Below, piece by piece: positions 9,180-18,377 of a stretch of DNA of 64,000 nt. The notes under the pieces were generated by a model that was not told the DNA's origin, did not search any database, and saw only the letters and a list, made by a program, of their open reading frames with translations. Each line of letters starts with the position of its first letter. Positions within the stretch are counted from its first letter, which is position 1. Source of the stretch: WUQU01 sp038849025 (GTDB lineage: Archaea > Thermoproteota > Bathyarchaeia > Bathyarchaeales > Bathycorpusculaceae); assembly GCA_038849025.1 (NCBI GenBank), contig JAWCNE010000001.1, positions 1 to 64,000 of the forward strand. The letters are read 5' to 3'. The translations under genes and the position numbers were made by a program.

Positions 9180-9383
9180 AAATGGCGGTCGTGGCGTCAA
9201 CTCTGAGCAAGCAATTAATAACCCTCTATTTCTTTAATTTTGCCTAAATTCTTGTTAAAATTTTAAAAGTTTTATTAGTTGCACGGCACCACGATTTTCT
9301 AAATTAACGGAAGCTTTAAGGATGATGGCAAGCAATGAATTCGCCGGGTAATTTAAATTTTGCATGCGTATGGGGTATATGGA

Positions 9384-10670
9384 ATGCAAGAAGTTAAGAT
9401 AGTGAGTGTGAAGGCAGAAAGTGGAAGATGGTTTTTGGTTATATCTGGTTTAATAATAATGTTGTGTCTCGGCTCCATTTACGCTTATAGTGTAATTGCC
9501 GTGCCTTTGAAGAAGGTTTTTGAAGCATCTCCTCCGGGGGGTTACGGTTTAAAAGTTACATCTACTGAAATGCAAATTCCCTTTATAGTTTTCCTTTCAG
9601 TTTTCGCCATCACAATGCCTCTGATGGGCAAATACATAGAGAAGTATGGACCTCGAAAAGTAGCAATTCTTGGAGCCATATTTGTTGGTCTCGGCTGGTT
9701 TTCAGCATCCCTCGCAAATTCCCCAACAACCTTGGCTTTCCTCTACGGCGTCATTGGCGGGCTTGGTGTTGGAATATCATACAATTGCCCTATAGTAACT
9801 ACTACCAGATGGTTTCCGGATAAGCGCGGATTAGCAGTAGGCTTAACCCTTCTCGGATTTGGATTCTCAGCTGCTATTGTCGGCCCACTTGTGGATTTTT
9901 TGGCTGCAAATTTCGGAACGCACACCATGTTTCAAATACTTGGAATTACATTCTTTGTTTTTCTGTTCATTTTTGCGCTTTTTCTGCGTCTTCCACCTGC
10001 TGACTGGAAACCCGCTGGATGGAAGCCTAACCCAAAAAATACAGCAAACACCACACGAAATGAGTTAACGAGAAATGAAATTGTGAAAACGAGATCCTTC
10101 CATGCCTTGTGGATTTGCTATACGATCGGGACACTTACAGGGCTAATGGCAATAGGTGTTTCTAAATCCGTTGGACTAGAAGTTGCCTTAAATGCCGGAA
10201 TAAGCGAGACGGAGATATCCGCCTTCTTAACAACCTTAATAATCCCCTTTGCTTGCTGTAACGGTTTTGGACGACCATTATTTGGATGGATAACCGACAA
10301 GCTTGCTCCAAGAAAAACCGCAATAATCTCCTTTCTCCTAATTATTTTAGCCTCATTGCTGATGTTTACAAACACCGCCTCAGTCCTAGCATATGTTATA
10401 GCCTTTGCAATTTTGTGGCTAAACCTAGGCGGCTGGCTTGCCATAGCACCAGCATCAACCGCCAACTTTTTCGGAACAAAGGATTACAGCCGCAATTACG
10501 GGCTTGTTTTCACAGCCTATGGAGCTGGAGCAGTTATTGGCAACATTTTAGCGGGACAAGCCAAAGACCTATTTGGAACATATTTAATGGTATTTCCATA
10601 CATAATCGTGTTAGCACTATTAGGCATAATAATAGCTACCGCCATGAAACCACCAAAAATATCTAGCTAA
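9384..10670 (+). CDS. Major facilitator transporter, OFA (oxalate/formate antiporter) family
   Basis: This 428-residue, 12-helix MFS carrier has a first helix containing LGSIYAYSV and a conserved loop (GKYIEKYGPRKV) typical of the OFA group, and the middle has RWFPDKRGLAVGL. OFA members exchange small carboxylates such as oxalate, formate or pyruvate, but substrates cannot be read from sequence. The start was placed at ATG 9384 with an upstream GGGG; an in-frame TTG at 9360 is possible. The next gene is acetyl-CoA synthetase, which may hint at a monocarboxylate substrate, though it has its own promoter. Confidence 0.85.
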   Translation: MQEVKIVSVKAESGRWFLVISGLIIMLCLGSIYAYSVIAVPLKKVFEASPPGGYGLKVTSTEMQIPFIVFLSVFAITMPLMGKYIEKYGPRKVAILGAIFVGLGWFSASLANSPTTLAFLYGVIGGLGVGISYNCPIVTTTRWFPDKRGLAVGLTLLGFGFSAAIVGPLVDFLAANFGTHTMFQILGITFFVFLFIFALFLRLPPADWKPAGWKPNPKNTANTTRNELTRNEIVKTRSFHALWICYTIGTLTGLMAIGVSKSVGLEVALNAGISETEISAFLTTLIIPFACCNGFGRPLFGWITDKLAPRKTAIISFLLIILASLLMFTNTASVLAYVIAFAILWLNLGGWLAIAPASTANFFGTKDYSRNYGLVFTAYGAGAVIGNILAGQAKDLFGTYLMVFPYIIVLALLGIIIATAMKPPKISS

Positions 10671-10783
10671 CCTAAAGGGAGCACAGTGCAGCATTAATAC
10701 GCTTTACTAGATCTTCCAACCCGCCATTTTGTTAGAAAAGTATCAACGTAAACCTCAATTTCTGCCCTTTAGAATCCAAAAAG

Positions 10784-10795
10784 TATATAAATAAA
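10784..10795 (+). promoter_or_regulatory. TATA box of the acetyl-CoA synthetase gene
   Basis: TATATAAATAAA sits about 40-50 bases before the ATG at 10834, at the right distance for a short leader of about 20 bases. Confidence 0.55.
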
Positions 10796-10833
10796 AACTG
10801 GAATTCGCTCAACTCTAAAAATGGTGAAATATT

Positions 10834-12879
10834 ATGGCTCAAAGCGTAGAAGCTTATAAAGAATTTTTTGAAGGAGACATAATTCCCCCAAGCTGGAAAG
10901 ACAAGGTCTGGGATAAAAATGACTTTAAAAATTTTCACAATAGTACTGTAGCAACCAAGGAAGCCATGGAAAAATGGTGGGAAAAATGGGCCAATGAACT
11001 TTTCTGGTTCAAGAAATGGGACAAAGTGTTAGATGATAGTAATCCTCCATTCTATAGATGGTTTGTAGGCGGAGAAACCAACTTGGCTTACTTGGCTACA
11101 GACTGGCAAATTGAAAAAGGCAGAAAAAACAAGTTGGCATTAATATGGGAAGGGGAGCCATGGGATGAAAACCTAAGGCAGCCGAAGGAAGTTAAAAAGT
11201 TCACCTACTATGATTTATTTAGAGAGTCTAACGTCATCAGCTACGCGTTAAAAGAAAAGTTGAGAGTCAAAAAAGAAGAAATTTTAACATTTTATCTGCC
11301 CATGGTTCCTGAACTGCCCTTTTACATGCTTGCTGTTCAGAGACTTGGCGCAGAGCACAGCGTGGTTTTCAGCGGCTTCAGTGCTGAAGCCTTAGCAAGC
11401 AGAGTCTTAGATAGCGGTTCCAGGATAATAGTAACCGCGGATGGATTTTACAGAAGAGGTAAAGTGGTAAGTATAAAACCCATTGTGGATGAAGCCGTAA
11501 AAATATGCGAAAAAGAAGGACTGAAAATAGAAAAAGTTGTGGTTGTCAAAAGGGCTGGAAACGAAATACCTTGGAACCCGGAGAAGGACGTATGGCATCA
11601 CGAGTTAATTGCAGACATACCCTTAAACGTTTATGTTCCAGTGGAAAAACGAAAAGAGGAAGATGCCTCCTTCATTCTCTACACTTCAGGCACAACGGGT
11701 ACGCCAAAAGCGGTTCAGCACTCTGTGGGTGGATATGCTGTTGGCTTATACACTACCCTAAAGTTACTATTCGACGCCCGCGATGACGATATAATGTGGT
11801 GCACGGCAGACGTGGGATGGATAACGGGGCACTCTTATGTCGTATATGGTCCCCTTATAGTAGGGGTAACAACACTACTTTACGAAGGATCCCCAGATTA
11901 TCCTGAACCAGACAGATGGTGGAGCATCATTGAAAGATACGGAGTCACCCTATTTTACACGGCACCTACTGCCATCAGGATGTTGATGAGGTTCCCAGAA
12001 GAATACGTCAAAAGGCATGATATGTCAACCCTAAGAATAGTCCACACTGTGGGAGAGCCCATAAATCCAGAGGCTTTTCTCTGGTACTTCAAAAACCTTG
12101 GCAAGGAAAACATTGTCGCTTCAAGCGCGTGGTGGATGACTGAGACAGGACACATACTAACTGGACACTTCCCAGGTCTAGGGAAAATATTCCCGCTCAA
12201 ACCTGGAACAAACGGTTACTCAATACCAGGAGTCAGTGTGGACGTAGTTGATGATGATGGAAATCCATGCCCACCTGGAGTCAGAGGATACTATGTCATA
12301 ACTTCACCTTGGCCAGGAATGCTTGAAACCCTATACAAAAACCCGCAAAGATACATTGACTCCTACTGGGCGAGGTTCAAGGGAAAAATGTACTTCTATA
12401 CCGGAGATTTCGCCGTAAAAGACCAAGACGGGTACATATGGGTACTGGGAAGGGCTGATGACGTCATCAAGGTTGCAGGCCACAGAATAGGAACAGCTGA
12501 GGTTGAGTCAGCGCTTGCCAGGCATCCAGCCGTAGCTGAAGCCGCTTGTGTTGGCAAAAGTGACCCGGTGAAAGGCCAGGTGCCTGTAATCTTCACAGTT
12601 CTCAAAAAAGGATTTTCACCTAGTCCAGAATTCGAAAACGAGTTGAAAAAGTATTTACGTGCGACAATAGGCCCTGTAGTGGCTTCTGATGCAATAATAA
12701 CTTTTGTTGAGGCTGTTCCTAAGACGAGAAGCGGCAAAATTATGAGGAGACTTTTAAGGGCTGTTGTTGAAGGCGTAACCACTGGAGACGTTACAACGTT
12801 GGAAGACGGAGTGGCTGTTGAAGAAGCCAAGAAAGCTTACGAAACCATTAAATCAGCCATCGAATCAAAAAGAAATTAG
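10834..12879 (+). CDS. acs: AMP-forming acetyl-CoA synthetase
   Basis: It activates acetate (or propionate) to acyl-CoA through an acyl-adenylate. The 681-residue length fits the Acs family. Motifs are YTSGTTGTPK (ATP phosphate loop), AWWMTETG (the tandem Trp that limits the acyl pocket to short chains), GRADDVIKVAGHRIG (hinge and A8 loop), and PKTRSGKIMRRLLR near the C-terminus, where the catalytic Lys sits and can be acetylated. It is monocistronic with its own TATA box. Acetate is the likeliest substrate because of the retained Trp, but propionate is not excluded. Confidence 0.9.
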   Translation: MAQSVEAYKEFFEGDIIPPSWKDKVWDKNDFKNFHNSTVATKEAMEKWWEKWANELFWFKKWDKVLDDSNPPFYRWFVGGETNLAYLATDWQIEKGRKNKLALIWEGEPWDENLRQPKEVKKFTYYDLFRESNVISYALKEKLRVKKEEILTFYLPMVPELPFYMLAVQRLGAEHSVVFSGFSAEALASRVLDSGSRIIVTADGFYRRGKVVSIKPIVDEAVKICEKEGLKIEKVVVVKRAGNEIPWNPEKDVWHHELIADIPLNVYVPVEKRKEEDASFILYTSGTTGTPKAVQHSVGGYAVGLYTTLKLLFDARDDDIMWCTADVGWITGHSYVVYGPLIVGVTTLLYEGSPDYPEPDRWWSIIERYGVTLFYTAPTAIRMLMRFPEEYVKRHDMSTLRIVHTVGEPINPEAFLWYFKNLGKENIVASSAWWMTETGHILTGHFPGLGKIFPLKPGTNGYSIPGVSVDVVDDDGNPCPPGVRGYYVITSPWPGMLETLYKNPQRYIDSYWARFKGKMYFYTGDFAVKDQDGYIWVLGRADDVIKVAGHRIGTAEVESALARHPAVAEAACVGKSDPVKGQVPVIFTVLKKGFSPSPEFENELKKYLRATIGPVVASDAIITFVEAVPKTRSGKIMRRLLRAVVEGVTTGDVTTLEDGVAVEEAKKAYETIKSAIESKRN

Positions 12880-13056
12880 CTTATAATCCTTTTTATTTCC
12901 ATAAACACACTCAACAGAACATTATCTAAAATTTGGCGCCGAAGGTTATTATCGGCTGCAATCTACGCTTTTGTCCTCCACATTAAAACATTATACCGTT
13001 ATATACTGCCTACTCCATTAAATTATTTTAGGTCACGCTTTTAAGTTGGGTAACCT

Positions 13057-13920
13057 TTGATATCCGAAAGGTGGAAAGTTGCTTCAAAAACTCATATTGC
13101 TGAGTATACCATTCCAATTTCCAACTTTCTGTCTCTACGAGTGTATTCAGATACTAGGCCACATCATCTCCATATTGCCAATCTCCAGAAAGGCTTGATT
13201 TTCGTTTATAACAGAATAGAGCTTGTAGGAGAAGGAGTAGGATTCGGAGTTCCTATAGTGCTTTACCAAGATAGAACGTACTATCCAGGTTCATCCACTC
13301 TATTAATTTTTCAGAAAGATAATTGCTTAAGAGTCGCCAAACAATTTGTTTTAGATATGATCTCTGAGAAGCGGTTTAGAAACATTAAAACTGAAAACAA
13401 AATCATACGCAAACTTACAAGGATTTCAGATGAATTATATATGAAGCATAGGCATTGGAGACTACTTATGCTAATAAATTTATTAAAAAAAGTTGGCGTG
13501 CAGAAAAGTTTTGTTAGAGTTAAGCCTAAGGGCAGCATGAATATAACTTATACCATAGACCCCCCACGAATCCACGTCAAAGCTGATTTTAAATCATTGG
13601 AAAGGCATGGTCTTCAAAAAATTTTCTTGCTCAATGAACAAGGTTCAAGGTATTTCAGGAAATATGAGGATTCAAATGGCACGGTTTTGTTTGACAAGCA
13701 GATTGGGGAATGGGAAAAAGTTGAAGCCGAATGGGCTTGTCTCTCCGACAAAAATGGCGATGTTGGTTTCCGACTATGGAAAGTAAGAGACGCTATTTTA
13801 CATAGAGGTAGAGAGTTTCTCGAAGGCACGCTCGATTGGGTAGGATTAGATTATGAAGTCAACCCTAAAAAGACTTGCTTTGAGTATGATATTAAAATTT
13901 TGGGGGAGCTAAATGCATAA
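13057..13920 (+). CDS. Hypothetical protein coupled to a B12-binding radical SAM gene
   Basis: I do not recognise the family. The protein has 287 residues and is soluble, with no signal peptide or membrane helix. The N-terminal half is mixed alpha/beta with a Gly-rich stretch (ELVGEGVGFGVP) followed by LYQDRTYYPGSS. The middle is basic and helical, and the C-terminal half is rich in aromatic and charged residues. The start is a TTG at 13057, read from frame length. Its TAA stop abuts the ATG of the radical SAM gene at 13921, so the two are almost certainly co-translated. It could be a substrate-recognition or partner protein of that enzyme; this is inference from spacing only. Confidence 0.65.
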   Translation: MISERWKVASKTHIAEYTIPISNFLSLRVYSDTRPHHLHIANLQKGLIFVYNRIELVGEGVGFGVPIVLYQDRTYYPGSSTLLIFQKDNCLRVAKQFVLDMISEKRFRNIKTENKIIRKLTRISDELYMKHRHWRLLMLINLLKKVGVQKSFVRVKPKGSMNITYTIDPPRIHVKADFKSLERHGLQKIFLLNEQGSRYFRKYEDSNGTVLFDKQIGEWEKVEAEWACLSDKNGDVGFRLWKVRDAILHRGREFLEGTLDWVGLDYEVNPKKTCFEYDIKILGELNA

Positions 13921-15294
13921 ATGACCACAGTAACGCTAGTGTACCCCTATTTTCGACCAAAACACGATAGGTCAATTTTCAGGTTTCCTCCCTTAGGTTT
14001 GGGATACATAGTCTCATACCTTAGGCAACACGGAATCTCTGCAAGTCTCATCGACTGCACCTTTTTAAGCCAAAAAGAAGCCTTAAAACGAGTTAAAGAT
14101 TCCAAGCCGAAAATTTTAGGCATCTATTCAATGTTTTCAATGAAACAACCAGCCATGCTCATGGCTAGGCTTCTGAGAGACAGCTGTGAAATGCTTGTGG
14201 CAGGTGGTCCCCTTCCAACACTTTGTCCGGAAGATTTTCTACAAGATTTCGATGTTGTGATTGTTGGTGAAGGGGAAAAAACAATCCTTGAACTGGTTCG
14301 TGCAGTTGAAAAGGGCATTCCTTTGTCAACGGTTAAGGGAATAGTTTACAAAACGTATAAGAAAAGCTCTGGAGGAAAAGTAGTTTATACACCACCGAGA
14401 GAGTTCATCGAAGATTTAGACTCTCTTCCATTCCCCGCCAGAGATCAATTTGATAATGAATCTTACAAAAATCATTACTCTAAAAAATTTGGCTACACCA
14501 TAACGTCCATCATAACCTCTCGGGGTTGCCCGTTTAATTGCGATTTTTGTAGCAGAGCAATTTTCGGCCACAAATTTAGAACTAGATCAGCAATAAACAT
14601 TGTAAACGAAATGGAAGAGGTAAAAGCGCTGGGTTACGAGAGAATATGGTTCGCTGACGACTGCTTTACCCTAAACAAGAAACGGCTCATGGACATATGT
14701 GCGGAGATAATTCAACGAGGATTACGAATGGACTGGGAATGCTTATCGCGAGTGGACACCATCGATAGGGAAGCAGCGCTTAAAATGAAAGAGGCTGGAT
14801 GTGTGCGCGTTTTTTTCGGAATTGAGTCAGGCAACGACGCTGTTTTGGCTTTAATGAATAAGACGGCAACTGTAAGCCAAGCTAAGAAGGCAGTTTTTGT
14901 CGCAAAGGCTGCTGGAATTCAAGTTGGAGCATTTTTCATAGTTGGCTATCCAGGCGAAACCGATCAAACAATTCTTGACACTTTGAAGTTTGCTTCTTCG
15001 CTTCCCCTCGATTATCTTTCTTTCACTTTGCCATATCCTATTCCTAGGACGGGCCTTTATGAAAGGGTTAAGAACAACATTAATTTTCATGATTGGAATG
15101 AACTTGAACATAGAACCTTGACTGGGCATAGGCTCATTTATCGCTCGTCTTTTTCTGAAGTCAAACTTAAATTTGCCATTCTGAAAGGGTTGGCTCAATA
15201 TGAGCTAAGAAAAATTTTGGGAACTAAAGGTTACAGACTTTTTGGGGAACCGTTTGAACGCATTACAGATTCCGTCTTTAGATTTTTACGCTAA
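13921..15294 (+). CDS. Cobalamin-binding radical SAM enzyme
   Basis: The protein has 457 residues. The N-terminal third (about 1-130) is a B12-binding-type Rossmann domain (PPLGLGYIVSYL, then VAGGPLPT and VIVGEGE). It lacks an obvious DxHxxG, so cobalamin may bind base-off without a His ligand or not at all. The radical SAM core carries C203-PFN-C207-DF-C210 for the 4Fe-4S cluster, with downstream FGIESGND and VGYPGET. Class B members methylate or rearrange lipids, cofactors or peptides; the substrate here is unknown. The partner gene is immediately upstream with no spacer. Confidence 0.85.
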   Translation: MTTVTLVYPYFRPKHDRSIFRFPPLGLGYIVSYLRQHGISASLIDCTFLSQKEALKRVKDSKPKILGIYSMFSMKQPAMLMARLLRDSCEMLVAGGPLPTLCPEDFLQDFDVVIVGEGEKTILELVRAVEKGIPLSTVKGIVYKTYKKSSGGKVVYTPPREFIEDLDSLPFPARDQFDNESYKNHYSKKFGYTITSIITSRGCPFNCDFCSRAIFGHKFRTRSAINIVNEMEEVKALGYERIWFADDCFTLNKKRLMDICAEIIQRGLRMDWECLSRVDTIDREAALKMKEAGCVRVFFGIESGNDAVLALMNKTATVSQAKKAVFVAKAAGIQVGAFFIVGYPGETDQTILDTLKFASSLPLDYLSFTLPYPIPRTGLYERVKNNINFHDWNELEHRTLTGHRLIYRSSFSEVKLKFAILKGLAQYELRKILGTKGYRLFGEPFERITDSVFRFLR

Positions 15295-15462
15295 TTTAAC
15301 CAGCGTCTCGAAGTTCTAGTAGCGTACTTTCTAAATGGGTTGCATTTTCCCTGTAAAAAGGTTCAAAAATAATAAAATATGACAACTGTTTCTGGCTTTA
15401 CGGTAACTAGCGTTTGTAGACGCTCTAATTAATAAATTAACCGCTATTTGATTTGCGCGGTT

Positions 15463-16755
15463 TTAGGGGTATATTCTGGTTATCGTCCTTGGGAATGGAA
15501 TAGTTTCGCGTATGTGCTTAAGTTTACATATCCACATGACAGTTCTCTCTATTCCCAACCCGAAGCCCGAATGGGGAACTGACCCATACCTTCTCAAGTC
15601 TAGATACCATTCATAAGCTTTTTTGGGCAAGCCGAACTCTTCTAGTCGCTGCTCGAGCAGTTTTAAATCATGAATTCTTTGGCTTCCGCCAATTATTTCG
15701 CCATAACCTTCGGGCGCCATCAAGTCGGCGCACAATACAACTTTGGGGTCCTGAGGGTCTGGCTGCATATAGAAGGCTTTGGCCTTAGCTGGATATCTGT
15801 GGATGAAAACCGGCTTTTCAAACTGAAGGGAGATAAACTTTTCATGGGGTGCTCCCAGGTCTTCGCCCCACTCTATTTGTTGTCCGGCTTTCTGCAAAAT
15901 TTTCACCGCTTCAGTATAGCTTATCCTATCGAACGGCGGCTCCACCTTCTTCAAAGGAGTTATATCCCTTTTCAGCGTTTCCAACTCCCTTCGCCTCTTC
16001 TCTAAAACCGTTTTAACAATGTATGTTACCATCTCTTCCTGAAGTTTGAGGTTATCTTCGAAATCGCAGAAAGCCATCTCAGGCTCGACCATCCAGAACT
16101 CTGTCAAGTGCCGTGGCGTCTTTGATTTTTCCGCTCTGAATGTCGGACCAAAACAGTAGACTTTTCCGAAAGCTGCTATTGTAGCCTCAACGTATAGCTG
16201 TCCGCTCTGGGTTAGAAAAGCCTTATCACCGAAATATGGAACTTCAAAAAGGGTTGTTGTTCCCTCAACAGCGGAAGGCGTAAAAATTGGGGCGTCTGTT
16301 AACACGAAGCCTCTTCTATCCAAAAAGTCTCTGCAAGCCTTTATCACTTCGGCTCTAATCCTGAGTATTGCGGTCTGTTTTGGGCTTCTTATCCACAAGT
16401 GTCTAAAATTCATGAGGAAGTCTATGCCGTGCTCCTTTTTCGCTAGGGGATACTCTCTTTCTGCCAAATGAACAATTTGCAGGTCCTTAACCCTTACTTC
16501 GTAGCCGCTTGGCGCTCTCTTATCTTCTTTGACTACACCTTTAATTATAATGGAGGATTCCTGCGTTAATTCCTCCGCTTCTTGAAACACTTTTTGGGCA
16601 ACTTCGTCTTTATGGATTGTGGCTTGAATTAACCCTGTTCCGTCTCTTACAATTAGGAATTGCACTCCTCCGCTTGAGCGTTTAGTCACTAGCCAGCCTT
16701 TTATTTCAACCTCGCTTCCATCAAATTTTCCGTCCAAAATGTCCCTAACGCTCAT
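15463..16755 (-). CDS. asnS: Asparaginyl-tRNA synthetase
   Basis: It charges tRNA-Asn with asparagine. The N-terminal OB-fold anticodon-binding domain (about 1-100) is followed by a class IIb core with TFRAEKSKTPRHLTEFWMVE (motif 2) and SGFGLGIERTVMW (motif 3). The ending PFPRTITRIYP and overall length (430 residues) match archaeal AsnRS rather than AspRS. The start is set at ATG 16755 because a strong AAGGAGG lies 7-8 bases upstream; a longer frame from 16791 has no such signal. Free AsnRS suggests that asparagine is attached directly, not only through amidation of Asp-tRNA. Confidence 0.92.
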   Translation of the reverse strand: MSVRDILDGKFDGSEVEIKGWLVTKRSSGGVQFLIVRDGTGLIQATIHKDEVAQKVFQEAEELTQESSIIIKGVVKEDKRAPSGYEVRVKDLQIVHLAEREYPLAKKEHGIDFLMNFRHLWIRSPKQTAILRIRAEVIKACRDFLDRRGFVLTDAPIFTPSAVEGTTTLFEVPYFGDKAFLTQSGQLYVEATIAAFGKVYCFGPTFRAEKSKTPRHLTEFWMVEPEMAFCDFEDNLKLQEEMVTYIVKTVLEKRRRELETLKRDITPLKKVEPPFDRISYTEAVKILQKAGQQIEWGEDLGAPHEKFISLQFEKPVFIHRYPAKAKAFYMQPDPQDPKVVLCADLMAPEGYGEIIGGSQRIHDLKLLEQRLEEFGLPKKAYEWYLDLRRYGSVPHSGFGLGIERTVMWICKLKHIRETIPFPRTITRIYP

Positions 16756-16997
16756 AGCCAGAACCTCCTTCGAAGCTTCCACGAGAAACAATACTATAAA
16801 GTTGGGTGAAAACCTCTGGAATTTTAAGCAAAGTTAAAGCGTTCACCTTGCACTTTCAATACCCACATAACATATGCCTCTTCAATTTTAAATTTTTTGT
16901 TTACGGAACGCCCTTTCCATTTACTCTCATCACGAATTATGAAAGCCATTTTCACAACTCTTAAATCCTTGACATTAAGCAATTTGCTTGAGGGCTA

Positions 16998-18377
16998 ATG
17001 CATTCTGAAAAAGAGAGACTTGGAACTTTAAAGATTTCGGCTTTCGCCATAACAAGCGTTGTTGTTGTAGAAGTCGTTTTAGGTTTGGTTGTGGGCAGTT
17101 TAGCCATTTTAAGCGACGGGGCTCACGCGCTGCTTGACGCCATAGCAATGTTCATTCTTTTGGCGGCAACAAAAGCTTCTTTAAAACCCCCAGACGAAGA
17201 ACACATGTATGGACACGAGAAAATTGAGCCTTTAGGCGGGCTTATAGGCGGAGTTATACTTGTCGGCACAGCCATATTTCTAATAGCAGAGTCAGTTTTA
17301 AGGCTTGCAAGAAACGAGTTATATATAGTCTCAGAATTGAAGTTTGCAGGCTTTATAGCCATAGCCTACACTATCTGCATAGACATTTTAAGGGTTGGAG
17401 TGCTGCATAAGGCGGAAAGAGAAAGCGCTACTGTTAAAGCTGGTTTTTATCACGCCTTAGCAGATTTAGGCTCGACTTTCATAGCCTTCTTTGGATTTGG
17501 GCTAGCCACGCTGGGTTTTCCCTTTTTTGACGCCCTTGCTTCTCTAGTTTTAAGCGCTGCAATAAGTTACCTAAGCATCAAGCTAATTTGGACAAGTGGA
17601 ATGGAGCTAAGCGACGCCGTATCAAAAGATATTGTGGAAAAAGTTAGAAAGGAAATCGCGTCTACGAAAGAAGTTTCTAAGATTGAAAGCCTTAGAGTTA
17701 GAAAAGCGGGAACTAAAACATTCGTGGAAGCCACCATACAAGTTCCGGGTTATCTGGGTTTCGAGGAATCTCATGCATTAGCCTCAAAAATAGAGGAAAA
17801 ATTAAAACATTTTCTGAAAAACGCCGAGGTCGTAATCCATGTTGAACCTTTAGAAAAAGAGATGCTAACAGAAAAGCTTGTGGAAAAACTAGCAAAGGAA
17901 GTTGAAGGCGTAATAGAGGCTCACGAAATAAATGCCATTTATGCTCATGGCAAATTATATATAACATTACATGCACGTGTTGATCCCAAACTATCAGTGC
18001 AAAAAGCCCACGAGTTAGCTGGGAAAATAGAAGACAAACTGAACGAAGAAATAGAGAATATTGAAAATGTAACTGTTCACATAGAGCCTTTTGATGCTAG
18101 GCGCCAACGGGGACCAACCGTAGAAGAGAAAGAAATTCAGCAAATAATCTATAAAACGGCAAAAAGCCTCCAACAAGTCTTCAGCGTAAAGAGAATAGTA
18201 ACTTATGTTATTGGCGGAAAACGCTACATAAACATAGACGTTTGCTTCACAAGCTGTATCTCAATTGAAGAGGCACATAAAGTTGCGTCGAAAATTGAAA
18301 ATAGCTTGAAGAAAAAGTTTACAGAAACTATTGTCACAGTCCACATGGAACCAAAAAAGGAGGAAAACGTGTTCTAG
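16998..18377 (+). CDS. Cation diffusion facilitator with three tandem C-terminal domains
   Basis: This 459-residue proton-coupled metal exporter has a six-helix CDF domain (about 1-200) with transport-site pairs H43-x3-D47 in helix 2 and H152-x3-D156 in helix 5. HxxxD in both helices is usual for Zn2+-type CDFs. Ordinary CDFs carry one cytoplasmic dimerisation domain. Here three follow each other (about 211-284, 291-364, 377-452). Each holds an [EK]AH or ESH-type helix followed by A-[SG]-KIE, and each ends in H-[VIM]-EP. The third has Cys416 and Cys420. The stop overlaps the convergent beta-propeller gene by four bases. Confidence 0.88.
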   Translation: MHSEKERLGTLKISAFAITSVVVVEVVLGLVVGSLAILSDGAHALLDAIAMFILLAATKASLKPPDEEHMYGHEKIEPLGGLIGGVILVGTAIFLIAESVLRLARNELYIVSELKFAGFIAIAYTICIDILRVGVLHKAERESATVKAGFYHALADLGSTFIAFFGFGLATLGFPFFDALASLVLSAAISYLSIKLIWTSGMELSDAVSKDIVEKVRKEIASTKEVSKIESLRVRKAGTKTFVEATIQVPGYLGFEESHALASKIEEKLKHFLKNAEVVIHVEPLEKEMLTEKLVEKLAKEVEGVIEAHEINAIYAHGKLYITLHARVDPKLSVQKAHELAGKIEDKLNEEIENIENVTVHIEPFDARRQRGPTVEEKEIQQIIYKTAKSLQQVFSVKRIVTYVIGGKRYINIDVCFTSCISIEEAHKVASKIENSLKKKFTETIVTVHMEPKKEENVF

